From Thalassotalea crassostreae (GTDB lineage: Bacteria > Pseudomonadota > Gammaproteobacteria > Enterobacterales > Alteromonadaceae): DNA of 64,000 nt. The stretch lies in assembly GCF_001831495.1 (NCBI RefSeq), contig NZ_CP017689.1, positions 2,294,001 to 2,358,000 on the forward strand, read 5' to 3'. Position numbers and translations under genes: made by a program. The notes below the pieces were generated by a model, which worked only from the letters and a program-made list of their open reading frames with translations, made no database searches and was not told where the DNA came from. Position 1 is the stretch's first letter. Every line of letters begins with the position of its first letter. Positions 52,507-60,647 of this stretch are shown here, piece by piece.

Positions 52507-52535
52507 AGGCCGATAGCTTAGCTATCGGCCTTTTT
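52507..52535 (+). terminator. Terminator of the thiolase gene
   Basis: AGGCCGATAGC / GCTATCGGCCTTTTT perfect stem with T run, 34 bp after the stop codon. Confidence 0.92.
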
Positions 52536-52675
52536 GTTTCTATCATCAACTCTGATTCGTACACAGACACTCTTCTCCTCTAGTATCCGCTTTTTGGCAA
52601 GAATTAAGATTAGCACCTACACTAATAAATCAAATTATCGATTAAAATTAACAGCTTAAATAAAAGAACTAAATA

Positions 52676-53662
52676 ATGACGAGCACTAGCGAAGACAGAT
52701 GTTTATATTGTGATCCTGATGGCTACCAATGTAACGAACCACAAACGGATTCTGGTTTATGTTATTGGCATGATCCAATGATCATTAAAAACAATAAAGA
52801 TGACGTCAAAAATCTTGAAGCTCATGCAAAAAATGGTGGTATGTTACGCGGCATCAGTTTGAAAAATGCTGACCTGAGCGGTATCGATTTGGTTAATCAT
52901 CATCACAAGAATGGCTATGATCTCAGCCATGCAGACTTATATCGAGCAAACTTATCTGGCGCTCACTTATTTAGCATTAACTTTGAACACGCGAGCTTAA
53001 TGAAAGCAAATTTAACTAATACTAATTTGCATTGCGCTAACTTAAAAAACTGTAATTTACTTGGCTGTATTTGGAATAACACCAAGATCAAAAAGCTCAA
53101 CATTGGTGACAAACTAGTTCAAGAGGTGCAAGCCAAAAAGGCGGTAAAAGATTTTGATTTGGTGCTGGCACATGACTTATATGAGCAATCTGAAGAGATT
53201 TACCGAGATTTAAGAAAGCACTCGGAGCGAGAAGGCATATTTACTCTTTCTGGTCGCTTTATCCAAAAAGAATTAACTATGCGACGTTATCAAATGCCAA
53301 AACCATCCATAGCGCGTTTGATGTCGAAAATTGTCGATTTATTTTGTGGTTATGGTGAAGAGCCTTTGCGCGTGGTGAAGTTTTCTATTTTACTGATTTT
53401 TATTTGTGCATTACTCTATTTTTTTACTGGTATTCGCATCGATGGTGAACCGTTTTATTTCCAATCAGGTGATAGTCTGCTAGTTAACCTAGAGCACTTT
53501 CTTACTTGTTTATATTATTCGGTAGTGACTTTTACCACCTTAGGTTATGGCGAGATAACACCGATAGGTATCTCTAGGGCGATCGCCGCTACAGAAGCGT
53601 TTACAGGCAGTTTCACCATCGCCCTATTCGTTGTTGTTTTTGTTAAAAAGATGACCCGCTGA
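52676..53662 (+). CDS. Pentapeptide-repeat protein fused to a two-TM potassium-channel-like pore
   Basis: 328 residues in three parts. The N-terminus has a small Cys/His cluster (RCLYCDPDGYQC and GLCYWHDP), possibly metal-binding. Residues about 55-130 are pentapeptide repeats (ADLSGIDL, ADLYRANLSGAHL, ANLTNTNLHCANL). After a helical linker come a membrane helix (about 237-256), a pore helix with filter Thr288-Leu-Gly-Tyr-Gly292 (VTFTTLGYGEITP) and a second helix ending at the C-terminus. The filter indicates K+ selectivity. There is no RCK domain; the soluble N-terminal repeats may gate or target the channel. It stands alone between terminators. Confidence 0.9.
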   Translation: MTSTSEDRCLYCDPDGYQCNEPQTDSGLCYWHDPMIIKNNKDDVKNLEAHAKNGGMLRGISLKNADLSGIDLVNHHHKNGYDLSHADLYRANLSGAHLFSINFEHASLMKANLTNTNLHCANLKNCNLLGCIWNNTKIKKLNIGDKLVQEVQAKKAVKDFDLVLAHDLYEQSEEIYRDLRKHSEREGIFTLSGRFIQKELTMRRYQMPKPSIARLMSKIVDLFCGYGEEPLRVVKFSILLIFICALLYFFTGIRIDGEPFYFQSGDSLLVNLEHFLTCLYYSVVTFTTLGYGEITPIGISRAIAATEAFTGSFTIALFVVVFVKKMTR

Positions 53663-53707
53663 TTTATTAGAAAACAGCAGTATTTAACTTCGATTTTCTG
53701 ACAATAA

Positions 53708-53738
53708 AAAACCCCAGCATTTTTCAATGTTGGGGTTT
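53708..53738. terminator. Bidirectional terminator between channel and pldA genes
   Basis: AAAACCCCAGCAT / ATGTTGGGGTTT stem between two convergent genes, with A and T flanks on both sides. Confidence 0.88.
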
Positions 53739-53759
53739 AGCTAAGCTTTATAATTAAAC

Positions 53760-54842
53760 TTACAAAATGTCCGTTAGCGCAATACCAATACCTAATCGGT
53801 TTTGTTTGTGATCATAATCAATCAATGACTCACCGTAACCACCATAGTATTGAACATAACCTTTTAGTTTACCCCAAAGCGGGAAAGTCATACCAACTTC
53901 TAGACCAGCCTTATGGGTTGCGAAGTTTGCACGGCCTTGAGCGAAAAACTCTAAGTTGTTGTATTGATATGCAACACCAAGGTCAAAATAGCCCATGTAG
54001 TCGTTAATATCAGGGTTGTCATCGCCATCAGGATCATAACTTCCGTCATCTAATATTTCTTTTTCATCTTCTTTTAAACGGTAATAAGGCTTAAATGAAA
54101 ATGCAAAGTCGCCTTTTTCAAATAAGAAATCTACGTAGATACGGTTCCAACTGCGAGAAATTGCGTTTGAGCGACCATTTGATTGATGCTCAAAACCAAA
54201 CATCAAACCTGTGTTGCCTTCTAGTGGGTGCCAATCTAAGCCGGTAATATAATAAACTTCTGGGCGGTAGTTGGTTTCCCTAAACGGTTTAGATATACCT
54301 TCAGAATATACTTGCCACCACGATTGTAACGTCATACCAAAGTAGATTTCATCACCTTCAGTGAAGATATCATCATAACTTAACGGAACTTTAATACTTA
54401 ATTGGTATTTAGCTTCCGTTTCTTCAATATTTTCTGCCCACTTTGATTCAGGTACAGAGTCTTTATATTCTTGTCTGTTAATGCTATCAGTTACCGTTAC
54501 TGGTAAAATATAATTCATTCTGTGCGGGGTAATTACATATGGGTTATACGCTGTTTCACGTTCACCGATAATACGTTTAGAAATCGCACCTTGATTACTA
54601 GTATCTTTTGGACCATTAACCTCTACAGCACATTCGTCACGAAGTTGAGATACTAAGTCAGCACCTTTAGCTTGGTTCATTTTTTCCATTAAACAAGCTT
54701 GCGTTTTCGGATCTACAGCGGCTTCTTCTACAGATTGAATGTCAGTCTCTTCAACACTGGTCTCTTGCGCATTTGCTACTGGCGCAGAAAGCAACGCTAA
54801 TGCAACAAATAAAGGGCTACAACTAACTGTCTTTATATTCAT
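53760..54842 (-). CDS. pldA: Outer-membrane phospholipase A1
   Basis: The start chosen is the ATG at 54842, which gives a normal signal peptide (MNIKTVSCSPLFVALALL, cleavage near VANAQ); an upstream in-frame ATG at 54902 has its AGG too close and would add a charged leader. 360 residues. The OMPLA catalytic segment EHQSNGRSNAISRSWNR gives His219, Ser221 and Asn233 at the spacing of E. coli His142, Ser144 and Asn156. A 12-strand barrel with NYRPEVYYI, and ending GIGIALTDIL, follows. An N-terminal extension of about 100 residues with three Cys is longer than in E. coli. It hydrolyses phospholipids misplaced in the outer leaflet. Monocistronic. Confidence 0.92.
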   Translation of the reverse strand: MNIKTVSCSPLFVALALLSAPVANAQETSVEETDIQSVEEAAVDPKTQACLMEKMNQAKGADLVSQLRDECAVEVNGPKDTSNQGAISKRIIGERETAYNPYVITPHRMNYILPVTVTDSINRQEYKDSVPESKWAENIEETEAKYQLSIKVPLSYDDIFTEGDEIYFGMTLQSWWQVYSEGISKPFRETNYRPEVYYITGLDWHPLEGNTGLMFGFEHQSNGRSNAISRSWNRIYVDFLFEKGDFAFSFKPYYRLKEDEKEILDDGSYDPDGDDNPDINDYMGYFDLGVAYQYNNLEFFAQGRANFATHKAGLEVGMTFPLWGKLKGYVQYYGGYGESLIDYDHKQNRLGIGIALTDIL

Positions 54843-55392
54843 AGAGGTGTTTCTTATCTTGTTTATGTATTTTGGGTTATTATTATTCTTTTTAAAAATC
54901 ATCCTGCTGAATGAATAAAAGAATTGAGTAAAAATTTTAACAAGTTAAGTAACAAAATAAAACATAAAACAAACAAAATGACACACATTTCTTAACAACT
55001 AAGCGCAAATAACAAAAAGTGGTTAAAATAAACACACTTTCAAATTAGAATAATTTAGATCTCTATACTTTAAATTTAAGTTTTAACCATAATTGGTATA
55101 ACAATTTTTATCTTCTTTTCTTAATACAACTGACTTTTAGCGAAATACATAAGTTGACTAATAAACATAACAATGCGACGACAGCGTCAATAAAAATAAT
55201 TAGCCATTATTCAAGTAACAGACAATTCAATTAAATTTACCTGTTAAGCCCTCATTTAATTAACTATCGCCCTACAACTCCTTATAAATGTAGAATTGAT
55301 TTAGCAACTCTGAAATTAAAATAATAAGATAAGAGAATTAAGCAAAAAAAAACGCCTCAAAAGAGGCGTTTAAATATAAATATCGTTATAAA
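54843..55392. other. AT-rich intergenic region
   Basis: About 550 bp with the upstream region of pldA and a terminator at 55350. Apart from several TTAAC tracts nothing else was recognised; no open frame with a ribosome-binding site. Confidence 0.5.
55350..55371 (-). terminator. Terminator of the Bax-like gene
   Basis: AAACGCCTC-AAAA-GAGGCGTTT stem-loop 21 bp after the stop codon, with a long A run on one side. Confidence 0.85.
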
Positions 55393-56355
55393 CTAGTGAT
55401 TAGTTAAATGAATAAGCTTTTCTTCGGATAAATACGCTTCATCCACTTGTTCAAGTTTGTTGTAACTTATCATTTCACGAATACCATCAATGTATGCTTG
55501 TCCACGCTCAGAGTACTTATCAAGAGTACCCGCTAGCTCATGACCAGTTATTTCATTGCCGCTTGTTCTTATCTCTGCACGTAATTGGCGAAGTTTGGCG
55601 TAAGCTGTGCCAGTATTGATGTTATACATGTAGCCTTCTACCGATGCCAATGGGCTATCAAATCGTGCGAGGCCATAATCTCCTAGCTCTTTACGTTGCT
55701 GTTTTGGTCTCATGCCATTGCCTGAAAAATCCCATTGACCGAAAAATGCATTACCCTCTTCGGTAAATCTAGATGTCCCCCATCCACTTTCTTCAGCAGC
55801 CTGTGCTAATGCTAGTGATGGTGGAATAATATCGACTTTCAACAATAACACCGCTCTTAGCTCTTCGGTCATTTCTTTACCATCTTTAAGTACATGATAT
55901 TTGTCAGCCAACTCTTTTAAATTCTGACTACTTAAAGATGCGGTGCGAACTTCTTCTCGTTCTAATAAAATTCGTTCATTTGAAATTAAGATTAACGGCG
56001 CCATTAAGCGAAAGAAAATCTCTTTTTTTAGTGCTACCGGAATATCATTAGACGTTTCTTTCCAGCGATGACTCACTTCTTCAAAAGATAGTCTTGGCAC
56101 TTCACGATTACCTTGCGCCCAACTCTCTTTGTCGTAGTTGTGCTCTTTAAACAAAGCAACTAAATCATCTAGCGAAGTGATGTTTACAATGATTGGATCT
56201 TTCATCGCTTCAACGACAACCAGCTTATCAATCTCAGATTCTGGTTTTGCTTCAGTTTTTTTGCCCGGTTCAGAACACCCTGCTAATAAAACGCTTGTGC
56301 TCACAACACCAACTAGCAACATTTTTGTGGCGTTAAGATAGTTCGCTATTTTCAT
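55393..56355 (-). CDS. Bax-like glucosaminidase-domain lipoprotein
   Basis: The start chosen is the ATG at 56355, preceded by AGGTGAG; a GTG three codons upstream overlaps that site. 320 residues. A lipoprotein signal (VSTSVLLAGC) is followed by a helical region and the glucosaminidase/Bax fold at about 180-310 (PPSLALAQAAEESGWGTSRF with the presumed catalytic Glu, FFGQWDF, RFDSPLASVEGYMYNINT, YSERGQAYID). Bax-type proteins are predicted beta-N-acetylglucosaminidases acting on peptidoglycan (family knowledge). It lies between pldA and a small hypothetical gene; all are envelope-related except the latter. Confidence 0.88.
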   Translation of the reverse strand: MKIANYLNATKMLLVGVVSTSVLLAGCSEPGKKTEAKPESEIDKLVVVEAMKDPIIVNITSLDDLVALFKEHNYDKESWAQGNREVPRLSFEEVSHRWKETSNDIPVALKKEIFFRLMAPLILISNERILLEREEVRTASLSSQNLKELADKYHVLKDGKEMTEELRAVLLLKVDIIPPSLALAQAAEESGWGTSRFTEEGNAFFGQWDFSGNGMRPKQQRKELGDYGLARFDSPLASVEGYMYNINTGTAYAKLRQLRAEIRTSGNEITGHELAGTLDKYSERGQAYIDGIREMISYNKLEQVDEAYLSEEKLIHLTNH

Positions 56356-56405
56356 TTTTCTCACCTGTTAAAATTTTTAATCAGTATAACAAGTAAGTGA
56401 TGAAG

Positions 56406-56639
56406 TTAAAGTAATCCTTTGATCATCGACTTATATAATTCATTTGCGATCAAATAATCCCCTTCTTCTTCAGCAAACTCTGCTCTGCGAATCAATTCTA
56501 AGATAAAGGCCTTGTTGCCATTAATTGCTTGGCGACATATTTGTTCATTGCTATATCGACATAAATCCACTTTTGTATAGTGATATTGTCTACCATTTAT
56601 TTGCTCCAATTGAGCTCTCATTTTCGCTGCATTAACCAT
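56406..56639 (-). CDS. Small helical protein of unknown function
   Basis: 77 residues, start ATG with a good TGAGGT Shine-Dalgarno 8 bp upstream. The sequence is soluble and helical with charged patches (LIRRAEFAEEEGDYLIANEL) and two Cys near residues 27 and 35. Same strand as the Bax-like gene 50 bp downstream, so it may be co-transcribed with it. I do not recognise a family. Coding character is plausible from the ribosome-binding site and amino-acid composition. Confidence 0.6.
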   Translation of the reverse strand: MVNAAKMRAQLEQINGRQYHYTKVDLCRYSNEQICRQAINGNKAFILELIRRAEFAEEEGDYLIANELYKSMIKGLL

Positions 56640-56796
56640 ATAAATACCTCAATTTAGCGGAATTAAACTTTTTAAATATCCGATTAGTATTTTTAATACT
56701 AATAAACTAATGAGTTAAAATAGTGACTTTTTGGCGGCCAATTGTGATCAAATACGACGGCTATATATTGGTTGCGAAAACTTTTTTCGGCGATAA

Positions 56797-56825
56797 AAAA
56801 ATCAGATGCTCGGGCATCTGATTTT
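56797..56825 (-). terminator. Terminator of miaE
   Basis: AAAATCAGATGC / GCATCTGATTTT perfect stem, about 90 bp after the miaE stop codon, flanked by A and T runs. Confidence 0.85.
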
Positions 56826-56913
56826 GATTTTTTGTTCTTATTTTTACCTGTAACAAATAACGCGACTTATATCTTTAGCAACTTACAGGGTCAATGTTGC
56901 TAAAAGCCTATAA

Positions 56914-57486
56914 TTAATGCAGTGCCGCTCTAAACGGTAATTTAGAACATATCTCAGCTTCCGCAACTAATATTTCTTCAAGCCGCTGATAAACTTCACT
57001 TTCTTCGAAATACTCTAATGCAAGTTCAACAAATAAATTTTTGTGTTTCTCTTCGGATTTAGCAATATCGTCGTAGAACTTTTTATCCTTACCTTCTGGC
57101 AATACCTTTGCGATTAATGAAAATCGTTCATGCCCTCGAGCTTCAATTACACCAGCAACAAGTAGTCGGTCTAGAAATTTTTCCGCACGAGTATGACGGA
57201 ACATTTTTCTAATTTCGTTGATATACGGGTCTTTTTCGTCATTCGCTAACATTACATCTCGACGAGTCATTAACTTTAATACTTGTTTGAAATGGATCAT
57301 TTCTTCAAGAGCAAGGTCGGTCATCGCTCGTACTAAGTTTTTTCTGTCTTGATAATGAGACAACATCGTCATAGCCATGCTTGCTGCTTTCTTCTCTGCG
57401 GCAGCATGATCTTGCAAAAATGCATCAAAATCTGCGACAGCAACTTCTGCCCACTCAATAGGTGTGTGATATTTTAATTCAAACAT
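56914..57486 (-). CDS. miaE: tRNA 2-methylthio-N6-isopentenyladenosine(37) hydroxylase
   Basis: 190 residues, the normal MiaE length. The non-haem di-iron ligands are in a ferritin-like four-helix bundle: DHAAAEKKAA, LALEEMIHFKQVLKL (ExxH), EARGHERFSL and AKSEEKHKNLF (ExxH). The MiaE-specific start FELKYHTPIEWAEVA is present. The enzyme hydroxylates ms2i6A37 of UNN-reading tRNAs using O2. The gene is divergent from the Sir2-like gene with 109 bp between them. No unusual features. Confidence 0.93.
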   Translation of the reverse strand: MFELKYHTPIEWAEVAVADFDAFLQDHAAAEKKAASMAMTMLSHYQDRKNLVRAMTDLALEEMIHFKQVLKLMTRRDVMLANDEKDPYINEIRKMFRHTRAEKFLDRLLVAGVIEARGHERFSLIAKVLPEGKDKKFYDDIAKSEEKHKNLFVELALEYFEESEVYQRLEEILVAEAEICSKLPFRAALH

Positions 57487-57595
57487 AATGTCTTGTTACT
57501 CGAATGCTTAATACTAGTGATAAATATATGGCGCATATTTTACACTCCTTTTGACAGTGGTTATAGTAAAATTAAAGCAAGCGGACAATTAATCG

Positions 57596-58324
57596 ATGAG
57601 CAACTCAGTGAACGATACTTTATACATTACCGGCGCGGGCGTATCCTCAGAAAGCGGTATCCCAACTTTTCGTGGTGAAGATGGATTCTGGACCATTGGC
57701 AGCAATAACTATACGCCAATGGAAATGGCCACTCGAGCCATGTATGAAAGCAACCCCGCACAGTTTATATCTTGGTATTATCACCGCTTTGCCACCTATC
57801 GAAATCATGGGCCAAATGAAGTTCATCACTGGCTTAGTGACAAAAACTTGATCACTCAAAATATTGATGGCCTTGATGGAAAAGCTGGTAATAAAGATTA
57901 TATTGCGATTCATGGCCGGTTAGATCAAATGACCTTATTCCATCTCCAAGGTGATGAAGTAGAGTGCATTACCACACCATGGGATAAAGTTGATGAAACT
58001 AACTTGGTTGAATCCTTATTCGATATTTTTAAAATCAGCAACAATAAACCAACTCTCAATCACTCATTCAAGCCCTACGTATTATTATTCGATGAATTCT
58101 ATACCGAACTGTACCGCATAAGCGAAGCTCAACAGCGCATGTACAGCGCAGATAAAATGGTTTTTATCGGAACATCTTTTAGCGTCAATATCACCCAAAT
58201 GGCGTTAAGAGCGGCGATCACTAATGGTATTGAAATTGACATTGTCGATCCTGATCCTATCGAAATTTCCTACAACAAGGTCAATTATCATAAAATGAAA
58301 GCAAGCGAATATATTAAACTTTAA
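57596..58324 (+). CDS. Sir2-like NAD-dependent protein lacking the zinc site
   Basis: 242 residues. The Rossmann NAD-binding motifs of sirtuins are intact: GAGVSSESGIPTFRG (13-27), TQNIDGLDGKAG (87-98) and the catalytic-position His106 (IHGRLD). The four Cys of the zinc module that normally follow the His are absent (the protein has a single Cys, in VECITTPW). It is therefore either a divergent deacylase or an NAD-consuming Sir2 protein of the kind found in defence systems. Its stop overlaps the stop of the convergent HNH gene by 4 bp, with no terminator between. Which activity it has cannot be decided from sequence. Confidence 0.85.
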   Translation: MSNSVNDTLYITGAGVSSESGIPTFRGEDGFWTIGSNNYTPMEMATRAMYESNPAQFISWYYHRFATYRNHGPNEVHHWLSDKNLITQNIDGLDGKAGNKDYIAIHGRLDQMTLFHLQGDEVECITTPWDKVDETNLVESLFDIFKISNNKPTLNHSFKPYVLLFDEFYTELYRISEAQQRMYSADKMVFIGTSFSVNITQMALRAAITNGIEIDIVDPDPIEISYNKVNYHKMKASEYIKL

Positions 58325-58758
58325 CGCTGTTTATTAAAGCGATTGGTCAATGCTTGATGACATTGTTTACAGAGTGTTTGTAAATTGCTTATTTCAGCTT
58401 CCAAATCAGGGCGAATTGAGCGCTCGATAATGTGATGAACGTCAAGTGAAACCTTATCATCTTGTGGTGTTTTTCCACATATTTGACAGCGTTGTTCATC
58501 TCTTTCTAAAGCCTGCAATCTCAATTCACGCCAAGTTGAAGATAAAAGAAAGTCTTTCTTTAATTTTGGAGTATAAGGAACAGATTCATAGTTGCTGAAA
58601 CTTTTAGTGCCAATTCCTGGACCAGTCAAAATAGCGTGTGCTTGCCGGTCTGCTTGATGCATTTTCAAGAATTCATAAATACCTTTATAAGCGCCTTTTA
58701 ACGTTTTTAAAGCTTTAACCTTTCGTTTTTCTTTATTGATTAAGGTAACGTTGAACAT
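58321..58758 (-). CDS. HNH endonuclease, last gene of the condensin-like operon
   Basis: 145 residues. The C-terminal half is a complete HNH/treble-clef module: Cys91 and Cys94 (RCQICG), His108-His109 (DVHHIIERS), Asn125 (ISNLQTLC), Cys130, Cys133 and His134 (CKQCH). The N-terminal about 70 residues are basic and of unknown fold. It begins 6 bp after the MksF-like gene with no terminator, so it is very probably co-transcribed with the three condensin-like genes. Its 3' end overlaps that of the convergent Sir2-like gene by 4 bp. A stand-alone DNA-repair or homing role is possible, but position suggests it is the nuclease partner of the SMC complex. Confidence 0.88.
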   Translation of the reverse strand: MFNVTLINKEKRKVKALKTLKGAYKGIYEFLKMHQADRQAHAILTGPGIGTKSFSNYESVPYTPKLKKDFLLSSTWRELRLQALERDEQRCQICGKTPQDDKVSLDVHHIIERSIRPDLEAEISNLQTLCKQCHQALTNRFNKQR

Positions 58759-58764
58759 TAATGG

Positions 58765-60015
58765 CTACCTAAATCCTAGCTCAACATCTTCGATGATATA
58801 ATTACCGTTAAATATTGGGTGGGGATGGCCGAGCGTATCGATTTCAAAGAACTCTTGCTCTTCTACCGTCAATCCTTGATAGCCACTAATAACGCCGTAA
58901 ATCCACTGCTCGCTGTCAATGTCGAGCTCTTTGCTTTGATGATACTCAAGCGCCGACATACGCTCACCTGTATCCATGATTTGGCAGAAATAGTCTTCAA
59001 TCGCTAACTTAATGGTATCACTCTCTATATCGATTGAATCGATATCATTAACATCAAAGCTCTGCCCCTGTCGTTTAGTTTTGTTATCCCCTAGCGAATG
59101 CTTAACTTGCTTAATATTGCTTACAATAGTTGCAAATGTTTGCTCGTGTTCGATATTACTGACATCAATATTGGCAGGTTTGATCATGGCCGGTGCAATA
59201 TTGAATAAGCTCGGCACATTATGTCTAGCGGCGTAATCTTTAATTTGAAAATCAAGTTTTTGTTGATAGTGAAGGACAAAACCTTTGAGCAACTGTGATC
59301 GTTGTAGATATTCTCTAAACTTACCCAGTAAATCGATCAATTTTGCTTGCGCTAAAGTCAGCTCTTGGCTAATTTCACTGTGACTCTTTTGCAGTTGTAC
59401 TACCAATAAACGTCTTAATTCTCGTGAATTCCCCGCAAGTAATGCGAGTTCATCAAATTCAAACATCTCAAGTTGTTGACGCATTTCGGTAAGCTGGCTT
59501 TGTGCCAGTTCATTTTCACGGATTTTGGCGTTGATTGATGCGACATAACCAAACTCATTATGTATACGTCGCCATAAATTACGGACACTCGATTTCAAAT
59601 TATCGACTAAGCCATAAATTTGCTCGGTTAAATCTTCCATATACACTTCTGATTCAGCATAATTTTGCTGATGCAGAGCTTCTTTATAATGATTGGCAAT
59701 GGTGGTGATAGCGGCAACTTTAGAGCCGATATTTGCATCGATTTGACGATTACGTTCATCTCTTAGGCTATTTTCTAATAAACCACGGACAACACTTCTT
59801 AAACGCAAATCCTGCTCTGGCTCAGGACGCCATAATACACCAAGCTCAACAAGCTTTTCTAAAACTTTGGCATCAACATCTAACTCATTCACTCTACCTG
59901 ATAAATAAGCTTTCATGATCACATCAGAATGCTTTGCCAACGCCTTTAAAAATTTAACGCCGGCTATCTGTAATGGATGACTCATCGCTGAATGTGTTTT
60001 AGAGCTTGTGTTCAC
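58765..60015 (-). CDS. MksF/MukF/JetA-like kleisin-type subunit
   Basis: 416 residues starting at a GTG that overlaps the upstream stop (GTGA, 4 bp); an ATG 30 bp further in is an alternative. The N-terminal winged-helix-like part (LEKLVELGVLWRPEPEQDLRLR, quoted in part) is followed by long amphipathic helices (about 90-270) that would bind the SMC neck, and an acidic Asp-rich linker (DVNDIDSIDIESD) before the C-terminal winged-helix-like part. This layout and its position after an MksE-like gene fit the kleisin of MksBEF/MukBEF/Wadjet complexes. The call rests mainly on architecture and context, since kleisins diverge strongly. Confidence 0.65.
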   Translation of the reverse strand: MNTSSKTHSAMSHPLQIAGVKFLKALAKHSDVIMKAYLSGRVNELDVDAKVLEKLVELGVLWRPEPEQDLRLRSVVRGLLENSLRDERNRQIDANIGSKVAAITTIANHYKEALHQQNYAESEVYMEDLTEQIYGLVDNLKSSVRNLWRRIHNEFGYVASINAKIRENELAQSQLTEMRQQLEMFEFDELALLAGNSRELRRLLVVQLQKSHSEISQELTLAQAKLIDLLGKFREYLQRSQLLKGFVLHYQQKLDFQIKDYAARHNVPSLFNIAPAMIKPANIDVSNIEHEQTFATIVSNIKQVKHSLGDNKTKRQGQSFDVNDIDSIDIESDTIKLAIEDYFCQIMDTGERMSALEYHQSKELDIDSEQWIYGVISGYQGLTVEEQEFFEIDTLGHPHPIFNGNYIIEDVELGFR

Positions 60016-60647
60016 AGCAAGTCTCCTTGCTCAATGGCTTGCTCCGCCTGTTGCGCTAAATTAAGGTTTTCACTGTCATCGATAAATCGGATGACTTCAA
60101 ATAGGTAATCAATTTTTCCCGTTGCTAGGTATATCTGTGTTTCAGGGTTTGGCCTTAACAAATAGCCTAAATCGACCAAACGCTTAAAAATAAGTTTTAA
60201 TTGAGCATCAACCACTGAACTGGTTGAATTAAACACACTGTACTTGGCAATCTTGGCTAATTGTTCGGTAAAAGCCGGTGTGTCTTCAATAACCGATTGA
60301 ATTTCATTGAGGCGGACCACTTTACCTTCAGTCAAAGGCGCATTATCCCCCTTCGCTTCTTGCACTAACACTAGCCATTCAATCAATGGTAATAAGGCGT
60401 TGGTGATTTCTCTAAACTGCACGCTGACCGCTCTGCGCTCTGTTTCGTCAATGCTTTGGTAAGCACAAAATAATACCTGACCATCGCTTGCGGTAGCGAT
60501 ACAGCGATTCATCAAATTAAGCTGTTGATCAACGTTTCTATAGTTCTCGTCATTTTGCAAAAAGTTAAAACCAAGCTCATCGGTGGTTTTACATATAAAA
60601 CCGCCGCTGAGTAACGTTTCTAATACTTGCCCTTGTAGAGTGATCAT
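60012..60647 (-). CDS. MksE/MukE/JetB-like (kite) subunit
   Basis: 211 residues. The N-terminus (LETLLSGGFICKTTDELGFNFLQ, quoted in part) and VDQQLNLMNRCIATASDGQ-VLFCAYQ resemble the MksE pattern, in which a short winged-helix region is followed by a strand with Ala/Tyr at its end; a second winged helix (FKRLVDLGYLLRPNPE) follows. It overlaps both neighbours by 4 bp (ATGA and GTGA), which implies coupled synthesis of all three subunits. Expected to bridge kleisin and DNA in the SMC complex. Confidence 0.65.
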   Translation of the reverse strand: MITLQGQVLETLLSGGFICKTTDELGFNFLQNDENYRNVDQQLNLMNRCIATASDGQVLFCAYQSIDETERRAVSVQFREITNALLPLIEWLVLVQEAKGDNAPLTEGKVVRLNEIQSVIEDTPAFTEQLAKIAKYSVFNSTSSVVDAQLKLIFKRLVDLGYLLRPNPETQIYLATGKIDYLFEVIRFIDDSENLNLAQQAEQAIEQGDLL

